Source of the DNA: Crenotrichaceae bacterium
GTDB lineage: Bacteria > Pseudomonadota > Gammaproteobacteria > Methylococcales > DRLZ01
Assembly: GCA_011322755.1 (NCBI GenBank)
Contig: DRLZ01000293.1
Coordinates: 1-5,712, forward strand
Reading direction: 5' to 3'
Length of the DNA stretch: 5,712 nt
Below, piece by piece: positions 5,693 to 5,712 of the stretch; position 1 is the first letter of the stretch; each line of letters starts with the position of its first letter. A model generated the notes under the pieces. It made no database searches, had not been told where the DNA came from, and saw only the letters and a list, made by a program, of their open reading frames with translations. Made by a program: the position numbers and the translations under genes.

Positions 5693-5712
5693 ATGAAACG
5701 CTTTATTGTTGA
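5693..5712 (+). CDS. Start of an unidentified gene, cut by the window edge
   Basis: ATG at 5693 opens MKRFIV and the window ends after 20 bases. An AGGTGA at about 5684-5689 stands at proper distance upstream, which supports a real translation start. Six codons are too few to identify the product. It is divergent from rpoN and occupies the side where lptB would lie in the classical cluster, but lptB would be co-directional with rpoN, so this is a different gene. Confidence 0.5.

Overview
The window reads as a piece of a gammaproteobacterial-type chromosome (a betaproteobacterium is not excluded) with an AT-leaning composition. This rests on recognisable proteins, not on any database search. 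The minus strand carries rpoN (sigma-54), hpf (ribosome hibernation factor) and rapZ in the order of the classical rpoN-hpf-ptsN-rapZ-npr cluster. The plus strand carries a DeaD/CsdA-like DEAD-box RNA helicase that converges on rapZ.

Layout. Positions 1-160 are the left end of an IS21-family insertion sequence: the first codons of an IstA-type transposase on the minus strand, then spaced terminal repeats, then a TG/CA-type tip near 160. Positions 161-502 are the leader of the helicase and hold no convincing gene; a 39-codon minus-strand reading frame here runs into the IS tip. The helicase gene is at 503-2065. A 110-base convergent gap is followed by rapZ (2176-3036, minus). Positions 3037-3340, where ptsN is usually found, contain only a weak 64-codon frame and a perfect 15-bp hairpin. 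hpf (3341-3634, minus) has a strong Shine-Dalgarno. A 63-codon frame of unknown function (3693-3884, minus) sits between hpf and rpoN in the same frame as rpoN. rpoN is at 3894-5351 (minus). A 341-base divergent intergenic region then leads to the first codons of an unidentified plus-strand gene at 5693.

How the genes relate. RpoN, HPF and RapZ belong to a conserved neighbourhood that ties alternative transcription, ribosome dormancy and envelope-precursor/nitrogen-PTS control together. Here the two nitrogen-PTS genes usually embedded in it (ptsN, npr) are missing from the locus, and lptB is not immediately upstream of rpoN. The cluster therefore looks eroded and rearranged, with non-core sequence in both junctions (rpoN/hpf and hpf/rapZ). 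The helicase is an independent transcription unit for RNA remodelling and ribosome assembly.

I see no CRISPR array, tRNA, rRNA, toxin-antitoxin pair or defence island. The most interesting material is the remodelled PTS-Ntr cluster and the unexplained short frames and hairpin inside it, not a new multi-gene system.
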